Assembly (NCBI GenBank): GCA_905250125.1
Contig: CAJNOL010000673.1
Span: 1 to 64,000 of the forward strand
Direction of reading: 5' to 3'
Source of the DNA: Rotaria sordida
Taxonomy: Eukaryota; Rotifera; Eurotatoria; Philodinida; Philodinidae
Length of the DNA stretch: 64,000 bases
Shown piece after piece: positions 37,186 to 50,038 of this stretch. The notes under the pieces were generated by a model that ran no database searches, had not been told where the DNA came from, and was given only the letters and a program-made list of their open reading frames with translations. The translations under genes were made by a program, and so were the position numbers. The number at the start of each line of letters is the position of its first letter. The first letter of the stretch is position 1.

Positions 37186-39138
37186 TCAATCATATCCATA
37201 GCCTGGACTTCGACGTCGACGATCACCACCTAAAAAATAAATAAATAAATAAATAAATTCATTAATTTCAAAATTCTTACCACGTCGAGATCGTGATCGA
37301 CTTCGACTATGAGAACGTGATCTAAATAATTCAATATAAATACATTCAATAATATATATTTATCAATTCTAGATTAACACACCGAGATCGATTATTATGA
37401 TGACGATGTCGTCGATATGATCTTCGATCGGGTGATGGTGAACGACGATAACTATGTCCATTTGATCGATGATATGATGTTGTACGAACACCCATATAAA
37501 TACCAGGTGCTTCAAAATTAATAAAAACAATTTAAAAAGTCAAAAAAAAAATAATTATAGATTAACTCACTTGGTGTATGAGCACGTTTTGTCACCGAAT
37601 AATCAATACGTAAACGATGATGATCAAGTTCAACGGAATTAAGAGCTTCTTTAGCCTAGGACACAAAAACAATAATAAATTTGAATGAAAAAAAAAACAA
37701 TGTTTTTTTTATTTCGTTTTTTTTACTCGTGTTGCACTTTCAATCTCCTCAAAATAAACAAAACCAAATCCACGGGATTTATTTGTTTTTTTATCAATTA
37801 CAACTTGTACATCTTTTATTCGACCAAATTTATGAAATAGATCTAAATCAAGTATAAAATAATTATTTCAAAAAGTCAATTGTAAAATAATTTATGAAAA
37901 TACCTTTTAAATCACGTTCAACTGTATATTGTGATAAACCAAAAACTCCAAGTACTGCACTTGCTATTGGATTTTCACGATGAACTTCATTTGGTTGACG
38001 ACGACCACCTTTTGGACTTGTCGGACTACGTCTTGATCGATGACGTGATGGTGAACGAGAACTATTAAATAAAAAACAAAAATTTCATAGTTTTTTTTTT
38101 CGAATGAATATACAAAGAGTTTTTCTCTAGTGCATAAACCAACAAATTATATTTATCTTCCACAAAAATGATTCATGTTTGTAAAAAGATAAACACTCAA
38201 TGCAATCTTTTCTGTTTTCACTTAACACCACATTTATTTTACAAAAAACCAAATCTTATTACTCATTGTACAAACAGCGAGTTATAGTTTTAGGGAGTTG
38301 CGAATTCTTCTGGGCCGAGTTCAGGTCCACAACAATGTGGACCTGGATCTCTCTACTTGATTGATCTTGTTTACATAAGGAGTATAACTACAACTATTCC
38401 ATGCGGTTAAAAATCTTGAGTGTTACTATTGGTGTGACGAATTTTATTTTGTCAATTAACTGTTCAATTTTCTTTTTTTTGTTAATGTAATGCTCTTCTT
38501 AACTAAACGAAAACTTTGATTGTTCATGTATACAAAAAAGGGACAAATATTGCTGCAAAAAAAAACTTGAGTCTGAGTACCCAAAAACCTGGACCAACAG
38601 CTTCTTAAATGATTTCAATAATTAAAATGTTGTTTTTTTTTGGTTCAAACCTCATCAAAGATCATAAATACTACAAGTATATGTGTCAACTCATCAAGCC
38701 GGACTATCACGAACACATTCAATTGATTGGGTAATTTTTTTGTGATTATATACACTCTTCAGCTTTTATAAATCCAAACTGTATATTAATGACAGAGTCA
38801 TAAGAAAGCCGAGTCCTTCCAGAGAACGTCTGCAGAGGGGATCAGTCTTTTCCTGACACTATTACTATTGTATTTTTATTGTAATCTTGAATGAAGGACA
38901 TAATAACAACAAATCATAAAGCTTATCATTTTTAGATTTAATCATAAGTAGACTATGAACTAAAAGAATAACATACTATCGTCTTGGTGATGGTGATCGA
39001 CTTGTTCGTGGCGAACCAGGCGATCGTCGACGTGATCGTCCATTTTCTCGTTCTCTTGAATACTAAATTAAAAATAAAACTAGATTTTTTTTCTTTATCA
39101 AAAAACAAAATTTCAATACTAACATCATGATCACTCAT
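37186..39138 (-). CDS. tra2: Transformer-2 homologue, SR-like splicing regulator
   Basis: Eight exons in phase (39138-39124, 39062-38977, 38061-37904, 37842-37727, 37655-37571, 37509-37383, 37321-37281, 37229-37186) give 223 residues. An N-terminal RS domain (RSRRRSPGSPRTSRSPSPRR) is followed by one RRM (about 80-155) with RNP2 LGVFGL and RNP1 SRGFGFVYF. Then comes the diagnostic Tra2 linker HTPTPGIYMG and a second RS/RH domain. This RS-RRM-linker-RS order is unique to Tra2 proteins, which bind GAA-rich exonic enhancers and promote exon inclusion. The first coding exon is only 15 nt. Intron 2 (915 bp) is by far the longest; Tra2 genes in other animals autoregulate through alternative splicing near their 5' end, so it deserves inspection. 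Divergent from FBXO7 over 281 bp. Confidence 0.95.
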
Positions 39139-39419
39139 ATTGTCGTATAAAATAATAATTAATTTCTAAATGAAAGAGAAATATGAAAAACAAACAAACA
39201 AATAAACATATAAATAAGTAACAAAGAATTGTCATATATATATATTTATGTATATATATATGTATATAGCGACATATTATTTCATTGGTAGATATTATAT
39301 GACGATCATGTGAATTCATTCTCCTGACTTGTTTCAATCAGGAAGAATAAAGAGAGCGCTGTCTGCTGTCTGAAAACGATAAGTTCATTTAGTTTTTTTT
39401 TTTTGATTCTATTCGAATA
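39139..39419. promoter_or_regulatory. Bidirectional promoter region of tra2 and FBXO7
   Basis: Only 281 bp separate the two start codons. The segment contains alternating TATATA/TGTATA sequence at about 39236-39268 and an AT-poor stretch (GAGAGCGCTGTCTGCTGTCTG) near 39352-39372. Any core promoters for both genes must lie here unless the transcripts begin upstream and are trans-spliced. Confidence 0.5.
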
Positions 39420-41552
39420 ATGAAATTTCGTATTAAATTTCATAATCAAACATCTTCAATAACATTCGATGATATTAATGAAAATTTATCTATAAATGAT
39501 TTAAAAAATACAATAATAAATAATTTTCCATCATTAAGACAGTCAAATTTTCATTTATCACTTAATGGTAGAGATTTATTAGATGAAAATCAAACAATAT
39601 CTCAATCTGGTCTTGTTAATGGTGATACAATCTATATATTAAATGAAATAAATAATGATAATTTATCATCATTATCAATATCATCTATTGATCAACCATT
39701 AACACTTGATGAAGTACGAGATTTACAAACATATCCAAAATTAATACATCATCTCGTTGAACATTCTCGACCAGAAAATGATTTTGATTATATGGTTATA
39801 GTTATGCATGCTTTAATGCTTGAAAGTGGCTTTCAAATGGTAAGAAAAAACAAAACAAATACAAAAAAAAACAGATTTTTAACAAAAAAAAAAAACTTTA
39901 ATTTTTAGGATGCAGAAAATAATTATGATTTAAAAATTGCACGAAAATCATCAACATTTTATGTTATTCGTTATCGACATAAATTATGTGAAAAAGAACG
40001 TATTAGATGTTCATTAGCAATTATGAAAACCGATTCATTAGTAACAATTGATGGTAGAATATATTTTTTTTAAATTTATTTATTTTATTAGTGTATTTTT
40101 TTTGTTTTGATATTTAGGTGTTGTCAATTCAATTTCACAAGCTTGTGGAAAATTATCATTTAATATTGGAAATTATTTACATACACAAAAAGAAGGTATG
40201 ACAAAAATATGTTTTTATCTTTATTAGAAATTAAATAAATATTAGTTCTAGAAAATTTCTTCGAATTTAAATATAAGTTTTCAAAGAATAGTGTAAAATA
40301 GTTTAGACTAAAGAGACGTTAAAAATAATTTTCAAAATAAGATAATTTCCACGTACTCTTTACTATTAATTATTCATTCTTGAATATTCTAAAATAAATA
40401 ATATGAATTTTCTTTTAGCAATCGCTTTAAATGCAGCGTTTCCTTATCATAATCTTCGTGATTTATCACGATTATTCAAAGATAATCTAGCAAATCGTTT
40501 ATTATGTAAATTATTAGAAGGTAAAATATTTTTCAAATTTCATAAAGAGAAAAAAAAATATTTTAATTAAAATTAAATATTTCTAGAATCAGGACAACGT
40601 TCAAGTGCAACATTAATCGGATTACCAAATGAAATAAAAGTAAATCGATTGATAGAGCAATGTTTTTTTTTTTCATAGATCTATGAATTTATCATTTACC
40701 TCGTGTTTTTTTTTTCGATTTTTCTAGCTTCGTTTAGGAAAATATCTTCCAATTAAATCTTTACTTGCACTTCAATTAACATGTCGCGATATTCATAACA
40801 CTTTAAATGACAATCTTTTTTGGCATGATTTATGTATACGAGATTTTGATAAAACAGGTATAAATATAAATTTTTATTCGTTAATAAATATATCTTAAAT
40901 AAAAAAAAAATTCTTTAATAGCAATAACATCAGTATCAAATACGACAGAGAATAGCTCAAATGAAAAAAATTGGCATAAATTGTATCAAATAATGTATGC
41001 TCAAAAACAAGCCATATTAAGACATCAAACAAAATATTCGCCATTCTTTCATACGACTTTTGTTCCATTAGCGCCACCACCCGGTCATCCAACACATCGA
41101 GTTCTTTTTCCAGATCCAACAAATGCAGCATCGGCTGCATTTCATCCTTTTCCACCAGCTATTTATCGACCTATTCCACCAGGCGTATTTCGTAAGTGAA
41201 ATTGTTTTTTTTTTTTTTGTGTATTAAATTTGCGCTTTTTGCTATAATAATTATCCTAGCAAAAAATCACGACTCATTCTCTATCTCTGTTTTTTTTTCT
41301 AAAAAAAAAAAAAAGGCATTTGTACTGCAAATACACAGCAGGCACAAACAACACAGCATCAGCAAGCACAACATCATATTTATTGTCAACCACTTTTTGG
41401 TTTAAAATGGGTCGTGATTTTTGCAGGTATATGCTTAATTTAAATTCATAATTAAAAAAACAATACAAAATAATATTTTCATATAATTTTTATTTCAAGC
41501 TGCTACTATGATTCCACTACCGCCATGTTTTCATCCTGTTTGGCTTGGTTAA
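39420..41552 (+). CDS. FBXO7: F-box only protein 7 homologue
   Basis: Nine exons in phase (39420-39839, 39909-40053, 40118-40195, 40419-40520, 40587-40639, 40728-40857, 40922-41191, 41316-41426, 41500-41552) give 453 residues (human 522). In order: a ubiquitin-like domain (1-77); the FP domain shared with proteasome inhibitor PI31 (about 95-250, FDYMVIVMHALMLESGF); an F-box (about 259-305, LPNEIKLRLGKYLPIKSLLALQLTCRDI); and a proline-rich tail. The protein is the substrate-recognition subunit of an SCF (SKP1-CUL1) ubiquitin ligase; the human gene (PARK15) acts in proteasome regulation and mitophagy. The exon 8 acceptor is an A-tract (AAAAAG) instead of a pyrimidine tract. It is required to keep the frame to the final exon. 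Confidence 0.9.
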
Positions 41553-44500
41553 GAAAGAGAAAAAAAAATTCTTTTGTTTCGTTTTTTTGTCTACTCTCAT
41601 TTATCCACGATCGTTAGGTTTTCATATATGCATATATATATATATATATATTTTTTGTGTTTTGTCTTCTGTCATGTATATAGACATTATATTGGCGGTC
41701 TCTCTAGTGCATCTCACCTAACATAATCGTTTGTTGTTTATTTCGATGTGTAATAACGGTGTGTCTCTGTTCGTTTGTTGTTATTGAACATTTATTGTCT
41801 GTTATAACTAGTGATCTGCAACTCCTCTATTATTCTTTTTTTGTTTTTTGTTTTGTATGAAATAAGGCCTCTTTATCTTCTTTAAAATAGAAAGAGAGAG
41901 AGAGAGAGGTAGTAGGTTATTTGCTTTTTATTCTTGTATCATTGTGAAATAGTAATTTTCAAAAAAACTAACAACAACAGCAACAACAACAACCACAATA
42001 ATAAGCATAGCATTGAAGATGATCCATCGCGCTTTTTTTTCCTTGGTTTTTTTCTTTCCTAGCTTGTGTATGATCATTGCATAAAGATTCGTTTAGCTTC
42101 CAACATTTCTTTTACGGGTGTTGTGTTTCTATCTATATATCTATCTATCTATCTATACATATATATATTATACTAAAACGTTGATTTATTCGTTTTGTTT
42201 TGCACACATTCACTCTTTATGATATTTGTATTAACGTATGCTTAGATAGGAATATATTAAAAAAAAAACAAATTATGGTTTTTTTTTCTCTTTTTTTTTT
42301 TTTTTGTTTGGTTTTCGTTTTTTTTTGTAGACGTGTGTGCTATATATTTCTTTCATACGTACACTCAAGCAAACATTTAAAATATTTGAAAAAAAAAAGA
42401 AACCAAGCTGTACGTTTGATGTCTATCCGTTCGTTTTGTTTGTTTTTTTTTTGGCGTGATATCATCTATCATTTAACAAAATATATCTAGCATTATTTGA
42501 TCGGATATGATCTATCCATAATTGGTTTAATTTAATTTATTTTGTTTTGCTATTTTATATGATCAAGATTGTTTTTTTTTTGCATCATTTTTATTTTTTC
42601 AATGAAATCAAAATAGATTGATTTTGCTATGTGTACAAAATTCTAAGTACGGAAGAAATTATGAATTCAATTGTATGTGTAATATTCAACCTCTTTTGAA
42701 GCGAGGTTTAAAATAAAACAACAAGATTTGCATTGTTGATTATATTTTGCTATGAAAGAGTTTTTCAAATTATTCGAATCTAAAAAGTTTAGATGCATTT
42801 CTTACTTGTTTTCTGAATGTTTATATTCAAGACGAAGATTCAAAATTCTTATGAGATTTATTATAATAGTGACAAATTTAGAAATGGGTGATCCCTCTAC
42901 ATTCTGAAATATTTTTCTCAACAGAAAACACACCAATATCACCTCTAATTTAACTGGAAAACATACTTTGTAACGATGATCGTCCCCATTTACCAAAATC
43001 CTAGATTCGCCACTGTATATGACAAATGAAACGTTCGCATGATACTCTATGAAATTCTCCAAGTAACAAAAATTTGAATTTAACAAGATTTGTGTTTTTG
43101 AACAATAGTTAATAATATTCATATATAGAAATTTTAGCAAAATGAATGAAAACCTTGTTTTTTTTATTGTTCTAGTTCGTGATGATATTCGTCGAAACGA
43201 ATAAATACACGATATTATTTAAAAACTTTAATATTTTATTTTTGTTTCTTTAATGTTTTCAATTACGATTTTCTATCGATTTATTTTAGATTGTCAATAT
43301 TCGTTCTCTTCTATTTATGATTGTACAAGAGTATAAATAATATTATCATGAATAAATCTTGTTTAAATACTTAAAATTGTTGACTTCAAGTTGATTACAT
43401 GATTGCTTTTTTCTTCAATCTCAATTTTCAACATATTAAAGGTATTAAATCGAAAAGACATTGAATACGAGAAGAACGTGCTTTTTTTTTCTCTTTCAGA
43501 TCAAATGATATACTCAGTGTTTTATCTAGGTTTCGTTTTTCGGGTGGGCAGCTACAATTTTCAAAAGGACTGTTGGCTAAAAATTTTTCTATCATATAGC
43601 AAAAGCACACAAAGATTCTAATTTATTCTTTTTCAAAACACAATTACACTTTTCATCTGATAACAATACAATGTGAAAAAAAAAACTTGAAAACAAAACA
43701 AAACGCTGTGAGAAAAAAAACAATAAATCTAAATGAGAAATTTTGTGTAACTTTTTACTTTTCCGAAAATTAATAATTAGATTCTTTAGATCATTATATA
43801 AATCATATAATCCTCCTATTCATATTATGATATGATATTTAAGTTTTGAAAGAAAAAATAATTTCAAAAAATTAAATCTCTTAAGGAATCAAAAATTCGA
43901 AAAATCGAAATCTTGAAAAATCAGTATTACGAAACAAAAAGGCTCGAAAAAAGTAATCACTAAAAGAAAAAATATCAAACTCAGAAATCTCGAACAGCTA
44001 GAATTACATGATTAGTAAAGAATTCCTATAGATGCACACAGTGACTCTAATCGTGTCGGATGTAGGTGCGGACATGATTGAGAATATGGATGAAGTGAAA
44101 TGGTAAGTTTGAAACTGTCTGTCGCCTTTCTGAACTCTCATCGGTCGACCTGTGCGTAAGTTTCATTGTATATATCTGTCATATGCCCGATTAGTATTAT
44201 ATAGTATGGTTATAATTATGAGATAGTACGTCAACGTACTTTAGATCTCATTTAAGAAAATTATAAGGACATAGCAATGATGTGAAAAATAACAAAAAAT
44301 ATCATTTTTGAAAAGTTTCGGTTCGATTAGATTATTTCTATATTTTATACTTTGAAATTTTTCCTTTCAAGATTGGATAATAATTTGATATTCTCATTAA
44401 TTGTTCTAAATGTTCTGTTATTAAACGATTTTGCAGATCACTTAGTATTTTACTAAATGTACTAAATACTGATGAGTAAGTAATAGACGAAAATAGCGTG

Positions 44501-45330
44501 AATTAAACAATGATTAATATAACTCTTTTCGACTAAACTTAGTAAGGAGCTTCAGATGTCAGAAACATAACAACGTCAATTTAAGACAAGGACGAATCAG
44601 GAAATTAAATAAAATTAGTTAAGCTATGTAGAGAGTAAGTCAATTTAAATTTATTAGTGTCAAGAATAATAGAGAACATATAGGAAGGACACTTTTTGAT
44701 GTGGTGTGAAAAAGACAAATATCCATCGAAAAGTATGTTAGTAAGATCTACAGAAAAAAATCATACGACTGATGAGCTAACAATTCAAATATTATCAAAT
44801 CCCACATCCTTTACTACCACTTGAAAAAGACAAAATGAATTATGCTGATAATGAGAGTGAAAGTGGGAGAACACATCTACTTTTTTATGAAACCAATTTT
44901 TTATATTTCTGAGTGGATCCCGCTAGATAAAACACTGGATTTACGGTAAACGATAGTCTATCAATTGATCAGGAGGCAAAGAAAAAATACAAAGTGACTA
45001 TCATATCATGTTCGTTTCATAAACATTAAAAATACTGTTTTTTTTTTGATTTTACTATTTTAAGAAAATAACAACAAGTAGATATTTTATTTCTTAGTTT
45101 GTTTCTTTTTTGTGGAACGTTTTACCAGTAAATAGGAAGATAAAGAAGAAGAAAAAAAGAAATGTAAGAATAGGAATACAAGAACAAGAACAATAACAGA
45201 GGCATTAAGCAGAAAAACTAAAAACAACAACAACGACAAAAGAGAGTTTCTTGATTTTAATGTTTTTTTTTGTGTGTTTGATTCGATAGGTATGTTTTGA
45301 ATATACAAAGAAAAAAAAGTCGTTTCAAAT
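41553..45330. other. Intergenic between convergent FBXO7 and hnRNP K genes
   Basis: The first kilobase is T-rich with TA, GA (41890-41908) and CTAT (42130-42155) microsatellites and probably includes the FBXO7 3' UTR. Near 43870-43990 a loosely repeated AAATCGAAATCTTGAAAAATC-like unit occurs. The 45000-45330 end is the probable hnRNP K 3' UTR. ORFs here are low-complexity. Confidence 0.5.
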
Positions 45331-46652
45331 TTAATTTCCATTCCATAGACCTGATTCTTTAACAGCCATTTGTAGAAAATATTGTGCTTGACTTATTTGA
45401 GTCGGTGAACCTTGTATTGTTATAATTCGATCATTTGAACCTGGTGCTGGATCATCAATACGAATCATAGCTCCAGACGTTTGACGTATTTGTGCAATTT
45501 TTGTACCACGATGTCCTATAATACAACTAGCTAAATGATTTGGAATAGTAACTTGATTTGTTTGAGCTTGGGATGTATTATAATTTGAATCATTTCCAGT
45601 TATTAATGGACGAGGTACATTTTGTGGCGGTGGTGGTGGTGGTCCTTGATTATAATTATCATTTGGACCAGTTGGATAATTATTATTATTATGGTTATAC
45701 GGTGGACCTTGAAAACCACCTTGATCACGTGGACCACGATATCCTGTTTGTGGTGGACCATTACCACTTTGTTGATTCATCATCATACCATGTTGAATAT
45801 CAGAAAAACCACCTTAATGAAGAAAACAAAAAAAAATTGTTTTTTTTCTGTTTTGAATTTTTCTTTTTTTTTTAAACAAACCATATTCAGATGAAAGATT
45901 TTCATCAAAATTAAATGGATCATAGAAACACATTTGTCCACGTGGTGGTGTTTGTTCAAGTATACTAAAAACTTCACGTAAACAACGTTCAATATCATCA
46001 GCACGACCACGTAGAGCAACAACACGTTCAGTTGAAAATGGTAAACATTGAACAAATACTTTCATACCAACATTATATTTTGATCGAAGTTCACGAACAC
46101 GTTCACCTCCTTTGCCTAAAAGAAATCAAAATAAAAACATTTGGTTTTTTGTTTTCTTTTTATTTAAATTTACCTATAACTGCTCCTGCTTGACTTTGAT
46201 GTGTAAGTAAACGTATTTCACTTTGATCATTTTGTACTCGTTGATTATCTCTCATTGTTGGTAATATATCAATAATAGCTGCTAAACATGAATCATAATC
46301 ACCTTGAATTGTTAAAACACGTTCTGGTCCCTATCAAAACAAAAACGATTTCATTTAGTAAAGAATAACGAAAAGCAAAAATAAAATCTAATCGACATAC
46401 ATTACAATCGGGTACTTGTATAATAACTTTATGTTTCTGTCGAAGTGATTGAATATTTGAACCTTTTTTACCAATAATAGCTCCAGCATCACGACTACAT
46501 ACCAAAAAACGTACTTCAAGTCGTCCATGATTATTTGCATTACCACCACGATTTGTTCCATTGCTTGAATTATTCATGTTATTAGTATTATTATTATTAT
46601 TATTTTGTTGACCATTGTCCTCATTACCCATATTGGAATTATGTTCACTCAT
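45331..46652 (-). CDS. HNRNPK: Heterogeneous nuclear ribonucleoprotein K homologue
   Basis: Four exons in phase (46652-46401, 46330-46174, 46115-45882, 45812-45331) give 374 residues. An Asn-rich N-terminus precedes three KH domains with intact GxxG loops: GKKG (61-64), GKGG (137-140) and GHRG (314-317). Between KH2 and KH3 lie a conserved-looking YDP..F.E block and a Gly/Pro/Asn-rich region with a poly-Pro run, where vertebrate hnRNP K has its RGG and SH3-binding segment. KH3 (VTIPNHLASCIIGHRG then DRIITIQG) and the YDPFNFDE block favour hnRNP K over the related PCBP proteins. Expected to bind C-rich RNA/ssDNA in transcription, splicing and translation. ATG 46652 is the first start after which the frame is protein-like. 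Confidence 0.9.
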
Positions 46653-48089
46653 GTGTGAATCAGAGAAAAAGGGAAAAATGGATAATTGAAGATATATGTT
46701 CAACTAACTGACTGACCTAAAAAAAAATATGAAACTATATATAGACTAGACACAATTAAACAAAGAAATTCAATTGAAAGAATGATTAGATGGATAGAGC
46801 AATAAGATATAGAACAAATGATGGACAGAAAATGTCATTGAATGAGTAACGACTGGCCATTTGAATATATTAAATGCATTTATGCATTTAAAATTTTGTT
46901 CGTTTTCATTGTTCTTCATTAGGATTGATCAGAACTATAGAGACAAAATTTTTTATTTGTTATTATAATAACGAATAAAATGTAACATTTTTCCTTTCTT
47001 GTCTATAGGTATGAATCATTTACGTCAATATTGAACTCAAAATCCATTAATGCACTTAGAATAAAAACTCATTTTGAAAAAGCTGATAGTAATAATTTAT
47101 AACATACATCAACAATGTAGATTATTTATGATATTAAAGTCTTTTGATCAACGAAAATTTGAAAGCTACTTTTAGTGACATCTGGCGTATGTAAATATTT
47201 TTATTAAAATATCATTGTAATGCAGCATCCTCTTTTGAATAAGACTCATCTGTATTAAAATTAAAATATATAAATGAATATACCGTCTGATTTGACATAT
47301 TTTTATCGCAATTTCCTTGTCTGATGTTTCCATCAAATCTAGATATCGTCTTATTAAATGCACTCAAGGTTGATTTGCATTACTCGCTATGCTTTACATC
47401 ATCAGTTTATGATAAATTTCATTGATAAGTTGAAAGTAAAGAGAAAGATTATGTTACATAATTCTTACGATATAAAATTTATACAAGATAAACATTTTTT
47501 CATTCATTATCTAACATGTTGTAATCAGTCATATATTAATTTTAGTCGAATAAAAATATATGACACAAGTATTGAAGTGATCAAGAATAAGATTTTGCTT
47601 TTTATTTGTTATTTGATTAATCTTTAAATATTCTGAAGTATGATGAATATCTCTATTAGAAAGAAATCTCCATTAAATTTTGTCTGATTGTGCTGAAGTT
47701 TTTTTTTTTTTAGAGATACTAAAGATTATATCTTAAAGGCAGTACTGTGTTCATTGTTTTTGCTGATTGTTCGAAATCTAATAAAATTTATTTGATAATA
47801 ACATACATGTTTATCACAAAGATTACATAATGATAAAAACTAGAGTTTTATTAAAATTTATCCATTGGATATCAGTTTGAGAAAATATTAATATTAAATA
47901 TCAAATACTTCTGATAGAATTTCAAAAAGAAAACAACGTGAGAATCATTTCAATTAATTCATCGTTTTTGTGTTCGGACTCTTTGCATAGAATAGACAAC
48001 AAGGAGATATGAAAAATCACCAATGGATAAATTCTTTTAGTTCTTCTCTCCAGAATTATAACTATTTTACTGGAATTCTAGACTATGAC

Positions 48090-48415
48090 ATGATCTGTAC
48101 CAAGAAATCGTAGGATGATATTTCGATCTAACGTTTTGCCTACAGATAGGCCTACTTATAACTGGAATGCCGTAAGAATTTCAGCTCAAAAGAATATTTT
48201 CTTCACATGCTATTGAGTTCCAAGAAATATAAGATTCTAGAATATTTTATGAAATATGAATGATTTTTTTTTTGGAAATTCAATGTCTTGTAAAGGAAAT
48301 ATTCTTTTGAACTAAAATTCTCACAGCATTCTAGTTACCAATAGGCCTATGTGTGTGTGCAAAACTTCAGATTAAAATATTACTACCTTAAGTTTCATCG
48401 TAATACATCATCTCG
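48090..48415. repeat. Long inverted repeat (fold-back)
   Basis: Core arms 48131-48222 and 48276-48366 are reverse complements at about 75% by eye, sharing ATAGGCCTA and TCAAAAGAATAT. Weaker similarity extends outwards to about 48090 and 48415. The spacer is about 53 bp, the tightest loop of the fold-backs seen here. A dispersed-repeat core lies 125 bp to the right. Confidence 0.7.
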
Positions 48416-48540
48416 TTTTACGAACTTTAGTAAAACGGTGACATCATGACACCATTTTTCGTGATTTTATATCGTTTGTAGGATCGCTATTCTTAACCTC
48501 AGAGGTCATACTTTCGAATTACAATTAAATGGCAATAACT

Positions 48541-48580
48541 CTGAAGAGTCTGAGCTTAAAAGCGATCAATGACTTGAAAC
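48541..48580 (-). repeat. Dispersed-repeat core copy, minus strand
   Basis: The reverse complement reads TTGATCGCTTTTAAGCTCAGA, matching the family core found at 573, 12084, 32602, 33125 (minus) and 63654. The flanks are too diverged to set the ends. Confidence 0.5.
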
Positions 48581-50038
48581 GATTACATTGTGAGTAAAGA
48601 TGTGCGGGTCCAAGTTATTTTGATCTTGGTCTCGGTATCTTTTTTTCCATCTGTTCTGATTGGTAACTTTTTTCGTTGGTCCCCGTCACAGGTCCAATTC
48701 CTGTCGGAGTGATTTGTACATCTCTTTTCGTGAGTCATCAAGTATTGAAAAATTTGGATGTTATTTCAAGACAATTATCTTTGTAATTTCTTAATTAAAC
48801 GCAGCATACAATAACTATATAAAAAGACTACATTATCAATTATTTCGTTAAATGCAATTAAAACATTGTACTCTTTTAATTAAAATCCCGTTTATTATCA
48901 CTTTGATATTCCTGACATTATTCTTTTTCTCCATGTCGGTATCGTTATATTCGCCTACTCAAATAGTTCTATATAGAAAAACAAATGATACGATTGTTAT
49001 ATCAATCTAATCAATCGATGAAATCTCATCTTGTATATGCACTCCTCCCATTCTTTCAGTCACAGTTATATCTATTTCTTCGTTTTGTAACGGTAGTGTA
49101 TATATATATATATGATATCATCAAATGAATAACAACAATTAAAACATTTCATAACTTTATATATAAATATTTCGAATTCTAATATAAATAAATTCATCTT
49201 CTTATATTTCAATTTTTCAGGTGAAAGCAACAAAAGAATTTATTTGACATTTTCTTATTTTCTTTTCTTTTTTTTTTGTCTTTCTTTAATCTAATGAAAG
49301 ACGTTTTCTTTATCCCAGATGGTTAACACGAGTAAGAGCAAGAACAACAACAACATAGAAAAAAATCGACCGCAATCGATTCGATTAGCAAGAAAGCTTT
49401 GACATTTGACGTTCATCATCTGTTATTTCAATCAATGAAGATCATAGATACCTAAAGAAAGCATCATCTATTGCGCCTCATTTTCACCTCGAATAGAAAA
49501 GAAAAAGAGAAAAACGACAAAATTACTTTCTCTGTTCTTGTTCCACATCATTGATAAACAGAAGAAATCCATTGAGATTAAATAAATAACATTTGATTTT
49601 TGCTCGAGCACTTGCTTTTTCTTTTTCTTTTTTTCGTTGATATTATTGTATATACCAACGACACTGATAAAACAAATATATATGTGTATTTATATATATA
49701 TATATATATATATGATGATTATTCCGGTATGTGTCTCCATAAAGTGCTCTTCGAGAATCAATAACAGGGATGTAAATAATACAAACGGCTTTTTCGTCCA
49801 TCTGGACACCATTGGACTCGTGTGCATATAGTTAATTAGGGCAAAAAAAAAACTTCCAATGACGACTCACTAAGTTCAATAAGCCGGAAATGTAAACAAC
49901 ACGAAGAAGACGACGACATAAATGCCGTAGGAGAGAATTTGTTTTGTCGTCCTTTTTCCGTTAGCAATCATTTATGTTTATTTATACAGCAACAAAAAAA
50001 AAAAAAGAAAAAGAAAAAAGAGAAAAAGAGAAAAAAAA

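Larger units (their letters stand above)
46653..50038. other. Intergenic between hnRNP K and MEOX
   Basis: Contains a fold-back (48090-48415), one minus-strand copy of the dispersed repeat core (48541-48580) and TA microsatellites near 49100 and 49694. The right end includes the MEOX 3' flank, with an A/G-rich tract just before 50039. No convincing gene. Confidence 0.5.

Noticed and set aside
42200..42490. 96-codon ORF rich in Phe downstream of FBXO7
   Set aside because: It arises from poly-T tracts in the probable 3' UTR and has no protein-like pattern.
45558..46055. ORFs on both strands overlapping the hnRNP K exons
   Set aside because: They are antisense or alternate-frame shadows of the KH-domain exons.
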